Positions 50,301 to 57,447 are shown, counted from the stretch's first letter. The stretch: 64,000 nucleotides of DNA from Barnesiella intestinihominis YIT 11860 (GCF_000296465.1 NZ_JH815203.1:1099453-1163452), one strand, 5' to 3'. Notes: generated from the letters alone by a model not told the origin. Translations and numbers: made by a program.

Positions 50301-52067
50301 GATACCGCTACGCATGATGAAAGAACGATGCCTTTCCGTACGGCCCCTTATACCCGACTCATCGGTAAATGCTGCCGTGGGGTAATACGTTCCACCGGCG
50401 ACCCACACCTCTCCCACTACATTCCGGGCATATAGTTGATCGATCGCCATCTGCACATCTTGCACGGCCAAACGCCATGTACTTCCGTCCCGGACTTCAC
50501 CGTCGGCAAGAGGCGGTTCGTCGGGCGAAAGCTGACGAACATACAATATATTTCTGCCCGAAACCGGCTGATATTGATAAGCTCCTATATCCAGCGTCTT
50601 ACTGACTATCCTCGGCTTCCCGGCAATGTCGTAAGAAACATCGGTCCCGTAATACGTGTTCAACGTCGTCATCCAAGAACCCTCGGCTTTCGACAGGAGC
50701 ACAGAATTTTGACGCAACAAAAACGAAACGCCCAAATCGGCATACACAGGCTCCAATATAGCCCCTATCTGAGTCGTAGGATTGATAAAATTGGGCACAG
50801 AACCCGTATGGTCATTATAAGGCAACAACGAAATATTATCGTTGCCTTTCGTTTCGTCCCAATCGACGATCGCACAATTCGAGACACGGTCGACAAGAGC
50901 ATCGAATCCCTTCAATCCCGCATGGTTCAACGGGTTGATACTCCATATAACCGAGTTGGATACGCTGATCGAAGAACCCGCCACATCGGTATCGGCCGGA
51001 CGACCTATACCATACAACTGGTTGTTGACAATCGTATTATTGACAATCGAGGTCTCATCGTATACACAAATACCGCCCCCGTTATTATTGTAAACGACAT
51101 TGTCGAAAACGACTCCTGCTTCGGAATAGATACCGCCTCCATATCCGAACCCGTCGCGACGGAATGCCGAATTGGATACCAACACCGAGTTATAGACAAA
51201 ACACGGTTGGGAGTCCGAACCGCTATTCTTATGCATATAAACGGCTCCTCCTTTCGAGGCAAAATTAAAATAGAACAGGCATCGCTGTATGCCGCAACCG
51301 ATACCGTCGAGCGATACACCTCCGCCGCGCCCCGAATTACCGTCTCCATCGGCAGAGCCCCCGACAATAGTTATCCCGTCGAGCATCACGTCCACACTCG
51401 ACGGATCGAAAGTAACTACCGTATGGAGATTGTCTGTCCGGGTGGTATTCTGGGTCGGGTCGAGCGAAGAGAACATGTTATCCGTACCGACTACATCGTT
51501 TCTCAATCGGTCGCCCGATAAAATAGTCTGGTTCTTCAACGCCCACGGCTCCTGCCGGTCGCCCGAATAGACATTGCCGTATTCTCTCTCTTCGAGACTG
51601 TTCTCCCCCTCATAGACCAAAGCTCCTAAATCGTCGAACACTTGCCCGCGAAAACCGCCGTAAACAACGACCTGATTTCCTTTCAAGACAAACGAGGCAC
51701 TCTGTTCATCGCCGGGAAGGAGTGGTTCGGTCGGGACATAAGTACCCGCCGCAATCCATATCTGCAATGTAGAGTTAATAGCATTCCATGTATCGGTAGA
51801 ACGAAGAATCATTTGCAAATCGGAACCCTTAGCAGCATTCGCCCACGAAGAACCGTCGAACGTACCGGCTCCTTCGGGGGAAACATATATGCGTCGCAAA
51901 TTGAAGGCCGGTTGAGCCGGCTGGATATTCGACTGAGCCTCTACCGGTAAGCTCGTCAGCGACAACAGAAACAATAGCAGCAATCCCGCCGAATATCCCA
52001 TGCGTTTCGACACATCGGAAACACGGCCTGCAAAATCAATAATTTCTCTATTTCTTCCGTTCAACAT
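38388..52067 (-). CDS. Giant (4559-residue) modular beta-helix surface protein with T9SS tail
   Basis: An uninterrupted frame of 13.7 kb. A signal peptide (GYSAGLLLLFLLSLTSLPVEAQ) lies after 22 extra residues; the ATG at 52001 is an alternative start. Eight choice-of-anchor-Q modules follow, each opening with a form of LYVSxxGxGxxDGSSWANA, continuing with EVWVAxGTYxP and SVYGGFRG, running through an Asn/Gly-rich right-handed beta-helix, and closing with DIGAYEY. Closing motifs fall near 50.58, 48.92, 47.70, 46.15, 44.88, 42.24, 40.94 and 39.95 kb. Module 6 is the longest, with a non-helix insert at about 43.4-44.5 kb. The last ~500 residues end in a T9SS type A tail (GIYDTLGRQRASR, LESGVYMIRIEGS, KVVVK). 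It is 17 bases after the last fimbrial gene; I infer a tip or stalk adhesin. Confidence 0.88.
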   Translation of the reverse strand: MLNGRNREIIDFAGRVSDVSKRMGYSAGLLLLFLLSLTSLPVEAQSNIQPAQPAFNLRRIYVSPEGAGTFDGSSWANAAKGSDLQMILRSTDTWNAINSTLQIWIAAGTYVPTEPLLPGDEQSASFVLKGNQVVVYGGFRGQVFDDLGALVYEGENSLEEREYGNVYSGDRQEPWALKNQTILSGDRLRNDVVGTDNMFSSLDPTQNTTRTDNLHTVVTFDPSSVDVMLDGITIVGGSADGDGNSGRGGGVSLDGIGCGIQRCLFYFNFASKGGAVYMHKNSGSDSQPCFVYNSVLVSNSAFRRDGFGYGGGIYSEAGVVFDNVVYNNNGGGICVYDETSIVNNTIVNNQLYGIGRPADTDVAGSSISVSNSVIWSINPLNHAGLKGFDALVDRVSNCAIVDWDETKGNDNISLLPYNDHTGSVPNFINPTTQIGAILEPVYADLGVSFLLRQNSVLLSKAEGSWMTTLNTYYGTDVSYDIAGKPRIVSKTLDIGAYQYQPVSGRNILYVRQLSPDEPPLADGEVRDGSTWRLAVQDVQMAIDQLYARNVVGEVWVAGGTYYPTAAFTDESGIRGRTERHRSFIMRSGISVYGGFRGQTGDEGINNSTTRPRDPDHLDVQWAFANRTIFSGDVDRNDDSQKGWRWNAGEKKWEQYYGRNSYHVVWFASEGFNERTTKYEAVTAKPLPVETTLDGVVVTGGCADYGERGESTRMGGGIYLTENGVVSNCIIYQNFALTRGGGVMMNNGGMLVNSMVFRNASPGVQVRNGLGGGVYILGNGTVFRTVITNNTARVGGGVYVDEAEYNNPAYEESLDDMYRGVLVNTLVSNNTSSSDAGAVYFDKLGGLSSSTVVKNYCSAVASDQEGNSGGMIVDGYGIVYNSVLWGNATLEHTRQFYGKNGKTAESNVPASIQVYNTALQNLSNTIWGVNTVTQKTYALSDQNSKGRSSIAYDSSFPDFTNVRVGNVDVINNEAGVYQTTAADVEGTQTLDNALRTIYDVQRWVPSEFSALQRKGGSQSEAPYVRYAPVKTQFYVAMTDILSKAFVEPRVLGAFASDRPSLQYSVIEDNGVKKLVIFVDPSVDTDLSGESWESPIISGNSAIEYLAELPDTEYPGCPREIWVKEGTINPVWKAIGSDRRTSSVVLRGGVSLYGGFNSKLRGTEGSTVPGRTFVPTGSDVAEPMRNPVDFRTVFDGTLAGGNLYHVVTMSDDGEAILDGFHIVNGNASTGSSVIKTGGGVLHEYGTLYIRNCMIENNVATNGAGIVMLGTTKKLVMTNTVVNNNTNTGLASESFYSAITLENDARLNHCTIIHNNAPGICAMNGQLRLYNSVLWGNTSTGTIAPEDIQITGEATTLDIRNNAIQNAPEEWNLWSENIQLSVVQGDPLYPAFVNPTRNVGAVSSGYDTPLGGPARFEPTCESPLVIAGDESIVGDPDLALDADITGHNFAVGGAPDIGAYEATCLNPVGSVLYVRSGPAGTASSPQTSYFGTGDGSSWANAINGNAWYGFDDGLPYDQIEYDSRDATDYITGLQYAVNEAYKTSLKKDGSGRIAYETLNYTDYTYNQTNGRSASVQIPVGVDTTALVEVWVAEGEYTSRRGFFMRDAVQVYGGFPKTGTPGKDERNPRVYNTIIQTMTTAEANAVTSLDGYAPYFDMDAGGSTSQFYELNSRYDNANKVRRVLTQPFPYYEDGGRLEAGSQGQASTETNNVALNPFVIETIWDGFIIQNGRTRIRHGKDGGAGVALRKNGRLENCIIRNNYNVASRSRGGGAFCNDGTFSNCSFFNNDMPALGSDYGEQYGGGVYMRYGTLYNCVFAGNSVSGGNSNGQAVYIEVADFYNNTIADNSGSGAAIYCGYWFADGAANIYNTIIYNNSGSSQVQAHSNVVLRTSHCCYPSGSISGVSGANLTQDNIINQVPQFVDRSSGNKENNDYRLQGTSPCINAGNNSPEGITLPETDMDYTDRFKDCSIDIGAYEIDQSEPIMPAIKTIDGEQVGVIYVTKAANGTVDGSSWANAACEAKLQKALNWAGYIIHNKETYASGRYRDITRIQVRIAKGTYYPTDVVLPDQPRTASFIIPAGIEVYGGFAGISDDETVDGRNMRLNRTFFNGMIGSSTEESAYRVVTFGMKQHKDNATMPAEGAAYYDDPNPEIALLNGVYIVYGNANHPSDEEWQSGGGVKVTSNGLLQNCAVFNCAASDKGGGVYLAPGGRITGSIVYNNVGANGGGIYADDSSMVVNCTVVDNTTVNNGSGGGISIGVKPIIINSVFWMNDSGNGKNIYGNMSQQVDTTFTGVRYQNYIFNHCAVEGIKVVGFGNMALTSTNENTSTIVGLNAPGFTDPDNLDFTLKRVSALIRAGIGAEQPGSPLMEALHVSRLDLLGTNRFYKEDSSLRDYFEIGAFAYDGIFVIDPAGDTEAEKGADGIYRLYVSQTAQGLANGRSWRNALGDIQQALDYFGNDANFEHDPNKDTRRCEIWVSKGTYNPKTSVKEDNWGTSFILNRYSSIYGGFRGSNLPYYESWIESFKVEPSKRVDATGVWNKGDYSYTLGGNGEITFYPEVKALEDEPSSWFLHFTTDEKSPSSPVVTVNGFQLPHELELPVIATDSTTEYIYDLRYLAIGNTDWATAPVIEAVRVSGLPAGVKLYSATIDNRKNSTTVSTEILDTDILHQTSTGVPYDASVSLNNLSQAEKSNTYSSNVSDYYAAGNSAGAYGMHYCPSSNWASITVSGNDGVVLTNERERVLWWYNYFNPSLGAYFRFPQAVKYERTNPSNRYLHATIHITDLSKGNEDGRLRIQLYSTAGVRKSLLINGRVSNGEYNLTVDLKTGLVYNGASSVEISDEENTLSDGDMLSLVSVHPYFGGEAAYTVEISDITIDNKNQSGNTVSELDINIVTEEETQAMPSSDQYYEGEAFLSERPRQDWNGNGLLEDFEYANETILSGDIGGGSGNSHVAYYEDSEATRRVVLDGIKMVKGNSSCIDHGGGALCALAPIALRNCQLLLNTADFGGGAVYASDIEIYGSILGGNEASGKSGGAVYLREGGKSLIVNTVIYNNTASTGSAYYAESGSTSQLINNTIVRNAYAENVSGDVTSGSTVYSASTAGNNLTNTVIWGNDDAERINADHWEIITSAADVDEDAGNFEVFLDRANEAVMGPRFGFPSDYAGAGNYFASADFSLPSLSTLVNRGTNGGTRRLNTVIEMNPDGSVKSTTITTEPVVLDGSGKGYYAVQKVSGRENVPDTLNSKWRITKEPDTYHIIKKDGVDMIDVKEWKEGTIDIGAYEYETVSLTPFGGNILYVKSSEAVSDKENNGETWERATSNIHQAIQVLLLSPNKKDKYIKIASGDYVPFLQDGTSGYSFVLEKPDVGNLEYSTKSLTLRGGYPNNITGTDVAMDNLRDPILYPTYIRGNRNDSKHLVYIDESMDTAGENGALAPVNIEGFTFVGGNAADATGEGSTGAAVYAANGSTTIRNSVFVDNTAAGEKGAAVYLNKGNIYNTVLHSNKAWGLALNGTGNIVSNTIADNSKGGLYARGALVAEPLQIYNNIFWRNYTSAVPTVGDLNNQIDVQNATLYSNAVQVDDATAEQPNAEYVYWNSSAGVVLGDKAANINKTLSSDNEDMSYGPRFEAPDEATPLDKKYNIRPGRKLINTGYRYMTGDSYNKAENDKWYTDLFAYYPFGSVEEPVAPGDSLARVMFVDAGGNRRIAGNSIDIGAYEYQRLFYPNLYVKLNGFGLGSSWDDAMGDLQEAIYSAYYSGDPEESGTYGTVWVAGGDYVLPTTLQWMANVKVYGGFRGTNETKLTQRPGLLEKNAPESILSVEAEGVPVVRSDNDRAAGTIVENWAELNGFHITGSKNSSAVIVADSFAIVNSVIYNNVNPDGAVVETDGLLYNVLVHDNTVKEGSSAVVLDEHAAAIHVTAPGEGAQIGGTGKIINTINGEVTSVSGNAYSPLYVGDYITDDTHLRYQLSDQKDAVLFGIGALQETGVDHEGNPVTTIGGYTVPKIRNGKEYTDIIDLSTDCDVLGNVRLFTDKFHGEGEVIRPDYGCFETWNTTPQKVVNVSDNYYPHAGSVVYVGKESEVRLTDALTKDFAPSYLLLHHAAGLWTGEHAVSLYNLAIERDLKPLINDTTASWDMVSLPFSLEVGNGTMLNGITIDGLPVEAIQAGDESGDDKNRLYLYEYDGAKRAEDLYSVVAPQNSKYWAFENNQMGANVGYLMATPSASDAVTVRFSKSSSALPVYEESAEEGKSILLKQHNLKTLVGGRPHFTYKENMGWNLFGVPYLCSYTTERMSIDHILYTYDPEASRFVSINSWEGNTIAPFSAVFTQTATVKESEELLFAKPVIPLNTLPTPHGVQLKISGSNLSAGCDYVSVIADNVYGEPMNFDMGNDALKMMSFDPRIPQIYVYNEKGVRFAHTQTADIEGETPVGIYTGESGIYEISLTEDSEYDRYDAVVLTDRSTGRKVDLKHVPYSFTVDDRAMETGRFSLSFKTLSDEMQQPTFYSLGKRQLRIVNLQGGESIGIYDTLGRQRASRKAYGESEEFELESGVYMIRIEGSSLVKGKVVVK

Positions 52068-52084
52068 AACCTATAATTCCTTTT

Positions 52085-53062
52085 CTATATCGAAGCTGTC
52101 CATCGATAATTATATTCCGTTTGCGTAAATCCCACCACATCGAACCGCAGCAAATAATACGGCGCAACCGCCAAGTCCTCGGGGGTATCGACGTGTATGT
52201 TATAAGTAGTCATCTTTACATAAGTGTCTGCATATACGCTCTGCACGACCAGCTCTATATCGAGCGTACCGCTATCGTAGAGATAACAGTCGTATCGCCC
52301 GTTAATCCATGCCGATTGACCCGGTCCCGAACTACCGGTAAGGCTGACCACGTGATCGACGACGGGGTCATTCGACCTCACGGCAAAGAATTTTCCCTCT
52401 TTGGGTACATTTTTCAACTTCAATGAAACGACTTTCGCCGACGTACAGTCCCCATGTTCTTTCTGTCCGGCTGGCTTGGCATTGTAATTGGATATAGCCG
52501 TCCCTATATTGTACATAATATCGACCTTAGAAGCCACCAGCCCGGCATCGATAACTCCCGAATGCTTCATTTGAACCAATTCGAGGTCAAGCAAAGTACC
52601 GGCATATAAATCGCGCGAAGGCGTGGCGATCGTCGTCAACGCCATCACCTCGTCTTCCGTCGACAGGGCATCCCATTCGTAGTGACTGCCGGCATTGACG
52701 ATAGCATAAAACGAGGCGGTGCACTTCGGCACGTCTATGGCTTGAAACTCATAATAGGCCGTGCTTTCGGGCAGCTCTATATAATAATGTTCCATGTAAG
52801 CGGCAGCGCCGTTTTTAGGCTCTACATACATGAACAGGTTGATATTTTCGATGGCATCAGGCATCTCCGGCGATGTCCCGGGGTCTCCCGGAAGCCCCAC
52901 CGCTCTCGAAATTTCCCGGCCGGTGTATATACTCAACGTCACGCTCGCCGTCTCCTGCGGTTCCGACGGACTGCCGGGCTGCAACGAGTTCTCGCCTCCA
53001 CAGCCGCCGAGCAACCATGTAGCGAACAAAAGTGCCATTATCGCATATCTCTGTTTCAACAT
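52085..53062 (-). CDS. Fimbrial accessory lipoprotein
   Basis: 325 residues from the ATG at 53062, chosen because it starts a lipoprotein signal (MLKQRYAIMALLFATWLLGGC, given here as its 21-residue region in positions 1-21); a longer frame from 53131 would overlap the previous gene and hide it. The body looks like a two-domain fimbrillin: IENINLFMYV, then SFYAIVNAGSHYEW, an AGTLLDLELVQM-type strand and an aromatic-rich C-terminus. Its place after the Mfa2-type anchor gene matches the minor-subunit genes (Mfa3/Mfa4) of Porphyromonas fimbriae. The exact homology is not certain. Confidence 0.7.
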   Translation of the reverse strand: MLKQRYAIMALLFATWLLGGCGGENSLQPGSPSEPQETASVTLSIYTGREISRAVGLPGDPGTSPEMPDAIENINLFMYVEPKNGAAAYMEHYYIELPESTAYYEFQAIDVPKCTASFYAIVNAGSHYEWDALSTEDEVMALTTIATPSRDLYAGTLLDLELVQMKHSGVIDAGLVASKVDIMYNIGTAISNYNAKPAGQKEHGDCTSAKVVSLKLKNVPKEGKFFAVRSNDPVVDHVVSLTGSSGPGQSAWINGRYDCYLYDSGTLDIELVVQSVYADTYVKMTTYNIHVDTPEDLAVAPYYLLRFDVVGFTQTEYNYRWTASI

Positions 53063-53117
53063 CAAAGCTCCTATTCGATTAAACCTATATTCGACAATCT
53101 GCCCGCATGCGGGAATA

Positions 53118-54080
53118 TTATATATCCACATCGATATCTCCTCCCGGCTTCCAGTCGATAGTCACCGCCACAGTCGCCTGCACATTGTGACCGATATCTA
53201 TACTGCCGTCGTCCCTCACCACACCGTATATTTCTATACACTCTCCGGCGGGAAGCGGCTCGGTCAGATTGATCGTATTTCGTGTTATTTTATCTCCTAT
53301 GGTAACGTAAACATCGGTATTCCAGATAGCATTTTCCTCCGATGGGTTACGATTCAAAGACTTCGCTCCTGCTCTCGCCTCATTCCTCGACGGGAACGAA
53401 ACAGCTTCGAAAAGCGCCAGTCCGTTTTCATCTTTCCCCGCTTCATTCATCTGTACGACAACGGGGCGGTCGTACTCATAAAGACTGTCGTTACACAAAA
53501 AACCGGTTGCGGTTTCATTGACATATCCCTCTACCCGTTTTACCGGGACGACGGGATCGGTTCCATAACTGAGGTGTAACCTCGTCTTGGAAATACAAGG
53601 CGTCAAAACTACCTCGATAAACTGATTTCTGTCCGCTATCGTAAATCGTTCCCTCCCGACATACAGTTCCGAAACATGCGAAGATACCGTATCGGCCGCC
53701 GACTCATAAGACAATTTATAACGATCGGACGCGACACCGAGGTCGGAACATTTCACACAACTCGCCTGCGAAATATTGGCAATGGCAAAATGGTGATAAT
53801 CGTTTGCAGGCAGGGTAATAGCGTAGATATTGTTCGACGGCATTCGTTCCCGCTCTACATACTCATGATAAGCGAGCGATTTGTTACCGTCATAAAAATG
53901 CATATTGAGATTCTCCATTCTACCCGAAAATGCCTGTGTATGGGTAGACAGTTCTATTCTATATCTGACGGTGAAATTGTTGCAATCGGACATGTTGTCG
54001 TCGATGCAACCGCTCGATAACGGCAGCAACGCGAAAAAGATTCCCCCGACAACCCATCTTTGCCAATCACCTGTTTTCAT
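53118..54080 (-). CDS. FimB/Mfa2-family fimbrial anchor lipoprotein
   Basis: 320 residues. A lipoprotein signal ends in LSSGCIDD, followed by the family mark DDNMSDCNNFTVRYRIELS. Two fimbrillin-like domains follow, with MENLNMHFYDGN and YHHFAIANISQ in the first and FIEVVLTPCISKTRLHLSYG in the second. Mfa2-type proteins hold the fimbria in the outer membrane and limit its length. It lies 99 bases after the major subunit gene, and the gap holds a strong stem-loop. Confidence 0.85.
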   Translation of the reverse strand: MKTGDWQRWVVGGIFFALLPLSSGCIDDNMSDCNNFTVRYRIELSTHTQAFSGRMENLNMHFYDGNKSLAYHEYVERERMPSNNIYAITLPANDYHHFAIANISQASCVKCSDLGVASDRYKLSYESAADTVSSHVSELYVGRERFTIADRNQFIEVVLTPCISKTRLHLSYGTDPVVPVKRVEGYVNETATGFLCNDSLYEYDRPVVVQMNEAGKDENGLALFEAVSFPSRNEARAGAKSLNRNPSEENAIWNTDVYVTIGDKITRNTINLTEPLPAGECIEIYGVVRDDGSIDIGHNVQATVAVTIDWKPGGDIDVDI

Positions 54081-54110
54081 TTTCTCGATATTTATTTTTT
54101 TGAGGAAATA

Positions 54111-54147
54111 TCTCCGGCGAATCGAAACGCTCCCGATTCACCGGAGA
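54111..54147 (-). other. Stem-loop between major subunit and anchor genes
   Basis: TCTCCGGCGAATCG and CGATTCACCGGAGA form a 14-base stem with one G-U pair and a 9-base loop. It is placed where a partial terminator or RNA stabiliser would give much more major subunit than anchor. No T-run directly follows on the minus strand. Confidence 0.7.
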
Positions 54148-54179
54148 CAAATTTTACAGTTTAACTATTTTTTTCGAAA

Positions 54180-55916
54180 TCAATCGCCGATAGGTACATC
54201 GATAACCAAACCGGCTTTCCAGTCTATATCGACAGCCAATGCCAATTCCAAACGCGGGTTAATCAGGTCGGGAACCGTATTGTAGGCTTTTGCCAACGAA
54301 TTGATAGACAAGTTCGCCGTCGTATTGTAATCCTGCTGGAATACGCGAACGACTTCACTCTTACTGTTGTCCTTCTTATAAGTCAGCTTTCCTACCAAGT
54401 AGAACGTTCCGCCTTCGGGAACCAAATTGCCGTCTAAACCGTAGAATTGAGGACCGTCATTCAAGACCTCCAAAGCAATATTGGGTGTATGTCCCAAATC
54501 TTCTGCATTACCGGTAGAACAATCGGCCGTCTCGGGCAATAAGCTGTATATAAATGGAGTCATACCAGCAAAATCGGGAGTAGCGGCTTTCGTCAATTCG
54601 TAATCATTGGTATTCATTCTGTTGTCATATACAATCTTGGAATAAGTGTCGGCAGCAGAAGGATGCATTTCCCAATCCAGTTTATCGGGCAGACCACCAA
54701 TCAATATACCTTTTACAACAAAATTATGGTTGGCCAAAGTCACCTTAGTATTTTTACCGGCCGGAACTGTACCGTCGGCCGATTTGAATGCAGCTTTCAC
54801 ATCGAGACGTGCCACACCGTAATTGATCGTTTTGTTCAAAGCAATCTTCGTCGTCGCTACCGTAATCGGCGTACGAGCTCCGTTATAAACACCATTATTC
54901 CAATTAGTAAATGTCGGAAGAGTCGAATAAGCTACCGGATAGGCATTGGTCCAATAATACAAAGAAGAAGGATAGCTGTATGCCTTCGAAGAACCGCTCG
55001 TAACAATACCCGAACCGCCGGGGCCGTTCTCATCGAACACGATAATACCGTTATCCAATTTATACGCTCCTTTCGGAAGATTGGCGGGGAAATCTTTGTA
55101 AGCATCTTTTGCCAACTCTGTCGCCATATTATCGACCGATGTCTTTGCCGTATTGGCTGCTGGCGTAGAGTATTTCGTATGTAATTCGTTCAACCCGTCC
55201 GAAAGATACTGTAAAGCCAATTTCAGATTTTCCAAAGAAGCGCTATTGAACGAAAAGTAACCATTCTGCAACTCTGTTGCCTTATTCTTCTCCTCACCAT
55301 CTGTCAAACTACCGACATAAGTAGCCAATGCATCCGTAACATTCGTTTTCCACGCCTCTATCAAAGCGGCTGCGGTAGAATAGGAACCACCGGTATAAGT
55401 ACCTTCGGTAATATTCTTCAAAGTAAACGCTATGTCGGCAGGAGTCAAAGAGGTAACCGAAGCATCGGGTGTCATCTCCAAAACACCTTTGTAAGCAGCG
55501 TCATGCTTGGCTTTACCGTAAAAAAGAAAAGCGATGTCGCCGGAAGGAATAGTTACGTCGGTAAACGTTTTTACAAAATTCTTGGCCTCACCATTCGTGA
55601 TTTCAGCACCTGTCAACTGGGTAGCACCGGCCAATACCGAATTGGCTCCTACATAATCGCCGCTCAAATTTGAAAAAGGCATTAACCTCAAACTTTCTAT
55701 ACCCAAGAAATTGTCGTTGCCTTGAACATCGTCGCTGGTAGCACGGGATACCGGCGAAGGAATAGCGAACGAGAAACTCGTCTTGACAGCATCTCTTTCC
55801 CCCACAGGAGTCTCTCCCCCCGGAATAACCTCTTCGTTGGAACAAGACGACAGAACTGCGGCAGCAGCAAGGAACATAGTCCCGGCTTTTGTCCATTTTG
55901 TTTTCATTGTTTTCAT
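54180..55916 (-). CDS. Mfa1-family fimbrial major subunit
   Basis: 578 residues. A lipoprotein signal ends in AAAAVLSSCSNEE. The frame has the Mfa1/P_gingi_FimA layout: an N-terminal domain with SFSFAIPSPVSRAT and a threonine-rich strand, a long middle insertion (about 165-300, helical, Asn/Ala-rich), and a C-terminal domain ending in ELALAVDIDWKAGLVIDVPIGD, the donor-strand end. Arg56 in PVSRA is in a good place for processing of the pro-peptide before polymerisation. It would be the most abundant product of the operon. Confidence 0.85.
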   Translation of the reverse strand: MKTMKTKWTKAGTMFLAAAAVLSSCSNEEVIPGGETPVGERDAVKTSFSFAIPSPVSRATSDDVQGNDNFLGIESLRLMPFSNLSGDYVGANSVLAGATQLTGAEITNGEAKNFVKTFTDVTIPSGDIAFLFYGKAKHDAAYKGVLEMTPDASVTSLTPADIAFTLKNITEGTYTGGSYSTAAALIEAWKTNVTDALATYVGSLTDGEEKNKATELQNGYFSFNSASLENLKLALQYLSDGLNELHTKYSTPAANTAKTSVDNMATELAKDAYKDFPANLPKGAYKLDNGIIVFDENGPGGSGIVTSGSSKAYSYPSSLYYWTNAYPVAYSTLPTFTNWNNGVYNGARTPITVATTKIALNKTINYGVARLDVKAAFKSADGTVPAGKNTKVTLANHNFVVKGILIGGLPDKLDWEMHPSAADTYSKIVYDNRMNTNDYELTKAATPDFAGMTPFIYSLLPETADCSTGNAEDLGHTPNIALEVLNDGPQFYGLDGNLVPEGGTFYLVGKLTYKKDNSKSEVVRVFQQDYNTTANLSINSLAKAYNTVPDLINPRLELALAVDIDWKAGLVIDVPIGD

Positions 55917-55941
55917 CTTCGTAATTGTTTTTGTTAAAAGA

Positions 55942-57282
55942 TTAATAATCGTTTTCTATATTTTCCAAGTTTTGAATAGCTACTTTGTCACCCATAGCGG
56001 CTGCCTGCTTGAACAAGTCCAATGCCGTCGCTTTATCGCCCAAACGATAATAGGCTGTCGCGAGAGTGTTCAAACAGCGTTTGTCTTCCCGTATGGGTCG
56101 AAGCAAAGAGACAGCCCCGTCGAAATCGCCCTCGGCAATCATACCTTGTGCTTGGTTGATCTTTATAGCGTTGTAATCCGGCTCCGAAGTATAATAAACC
56201 CTCATGTATCCCGAATTACGTTGGTCGGAGAATACCGAGCGCAACAGCTCCTTGAAAGGCTCTCCACCGTCCAGCCGGCGCAACAACCACTCCCGACGGC
56301 CGAGATCGGCCGTATGGTCGATAATATCGAGCATCTCGTCCCGGCAATCGAATGTGCTTTCTTCCACCCGATCGCGCAATTCGCCCCATGCCTCGCCCCC
56401 GTTGGCTACCTCGTAGAGGCTATCCGGCAATTCGAGATAACTGTTTACATACTCCTTCAAGACCTCGGCGCGAGTGCCTGCCAAACGGGTATTCCGGCCG
56501 AGAGGACCCTCGGGCGAAGCAAACCCGACAATCAATATCTTCCCGACATCGGAACGGTCGTCGGCATAGATCTGCCTCAATATATCGACGATTCTACCGA
56601 GCGTCACATCGTTGTTTCGGTAATCGCGACGCAAGTCGGACTTATCGAGAGGGAAATAGACTTTCAATGCTCCCCGATCCCTCCACACGGTCATCGAATC
56701 GGAATAGGGCTCGTACTCTGCCATCGGGAACAAAACCTTTTCGACCTCGGCCAACCGTTCCGCCACGCTCGGTATCAATGCCACCGGCTGTACCGAAGGG
56801 ACATAAGGAGGACGCAGTTTCACATCGGAACAAAGAAAGATGCCCGGCAAAGGTTCGACCTTGCAACACCCCTCGCGCTCACATAACAGGCTGAGATCGA
56901 CAGGGGCTCTACCCATCCATTTTTCATAAGGCAGCACGCAATCGTATTGCAACTCGCCGCCATCGACGGTCTGATAAAAAGGAACTTCATACGTTTTCCC
57001 CGAAAGCACGGCTTCCCGGCGGCGTAACTTTTGTTTACGCTTGCCTATAATCTCTATTTCGTCGAGAGCCAAAGAATCCACACCGTTCTCGATAACGGGA
57101 ATAAGCCTTTGTACATAATCGGAAGCAACTGTTCCCGACGGAACCAAAATTTTGAAACTTACCCGAATACTATCTCCCGAACGGTGTATCGAAGCATTCT
57201 CGACCTTCACCTCGGCCCCGGCAAAAAATATAGCCCAGACAAAAACCGGCAGAAACACTATATATCTTTTCATCGCTCTCAT
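55942..57282 (-). CDS. DUF3868/OmpA-family protein of the fimbrial operon
   Basis: 446 residues. A signal peptide (about 1-22) is followed by a DUF3868 domain (about 24-110), then an OmpA-type C-terminal domain (about 205-320; VYFPLDKSDLRRDYRNND, ILIVGFASPEGPLGRNTRLA) that should bind peptidoglycan, and a short TPR-like end (TLATAYYRLGDKATALDLFKQAA). It is a usual neighbour of Bacteroidales fimbrillin genes. The start at 57282 is supported because it overlaps the stop of the DUF3575 fragment as ATGA (57282-57279), which couples the two genes in the intact orientation. Confidence 0.88.
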   Translation of the reverse strand: MRAMKRYIVFLPVFVWAIFFAGAEVKVENASIHRSGDSIRVSFKILVPSGTVASDYVQRLIPVIENGVDSLALDEIEIIGKRKQKLRRREAVLSGKTYEVPFYQTVDGGELQYDCVLPYEKWMGRAPVDLSLLCEREGCCKVEPLPGIFLCSDVKLRPPYVPSVQPVALIPSVAERLAEVEKVLFPMAEYEPYSDSMTVWRDRGALKVYFPLDKSDLRRDYRNNDVTLGRIVDILRQIYADDRSDVGKILIVGFASPEGPLGRNTRLAGTRAEVLKEYVNSYLELPDSLYEVANGGEAWGELRDRVEESTFDCRDEMLDIIDHTADLGRREWLLRRLDGGEPFKELLRSVFSDQRNSGYMRVYYTSEPDYNAIKINQAQGMIAEGDFDGAVSLLRPIREDKRCLNTLATAYYRLGDKATALDLFKQAAAMGDKVAIQNLENIENDY

Positions 57283-57391
57283 TTCAGTATATAGATTATA
57301 GAAATCGCGGCTTCGGTAGGAGCAAGATAGCCTTTATGGCCGTCGCCTATTTTACGCCCGCAAGTACGACACTGGTAATAATCGAACGTAT
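57279..57391 (-). pseudogene. 3' end of the split DUF3575 gene
   Basis: On the minus strand, positions 57391 to 57279 encode TFDYYQCRTCGRKIGDG, then HKGYLAPTEAAISIIYILK and TGA. This is the typical C-terminus of DUF3575 proteins, with the CxxC pair and the final hydrophobic strand. It has no start; a stop (TAG) lies upstream in frame. Its other half is on the plus strand at 57739-58208. Joining at the shared ATACGTT gives one 191-residue protein. Confidence 0.9.
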
Positions 57392-57447
57392 AAATCGGCT
57401 ATATTTTTAGCGTGTTTTCCCCGATGAATTTTATTGTTTGTAAAGGC

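Noticed and set aside
53063-53131. Longer form of the accessory fimbrial protein starting at 53131
   Set aside because: It would overlap the anchor gene and put 23 residues before a clear lipoprotein signal; the ATG at 53062 fits better.
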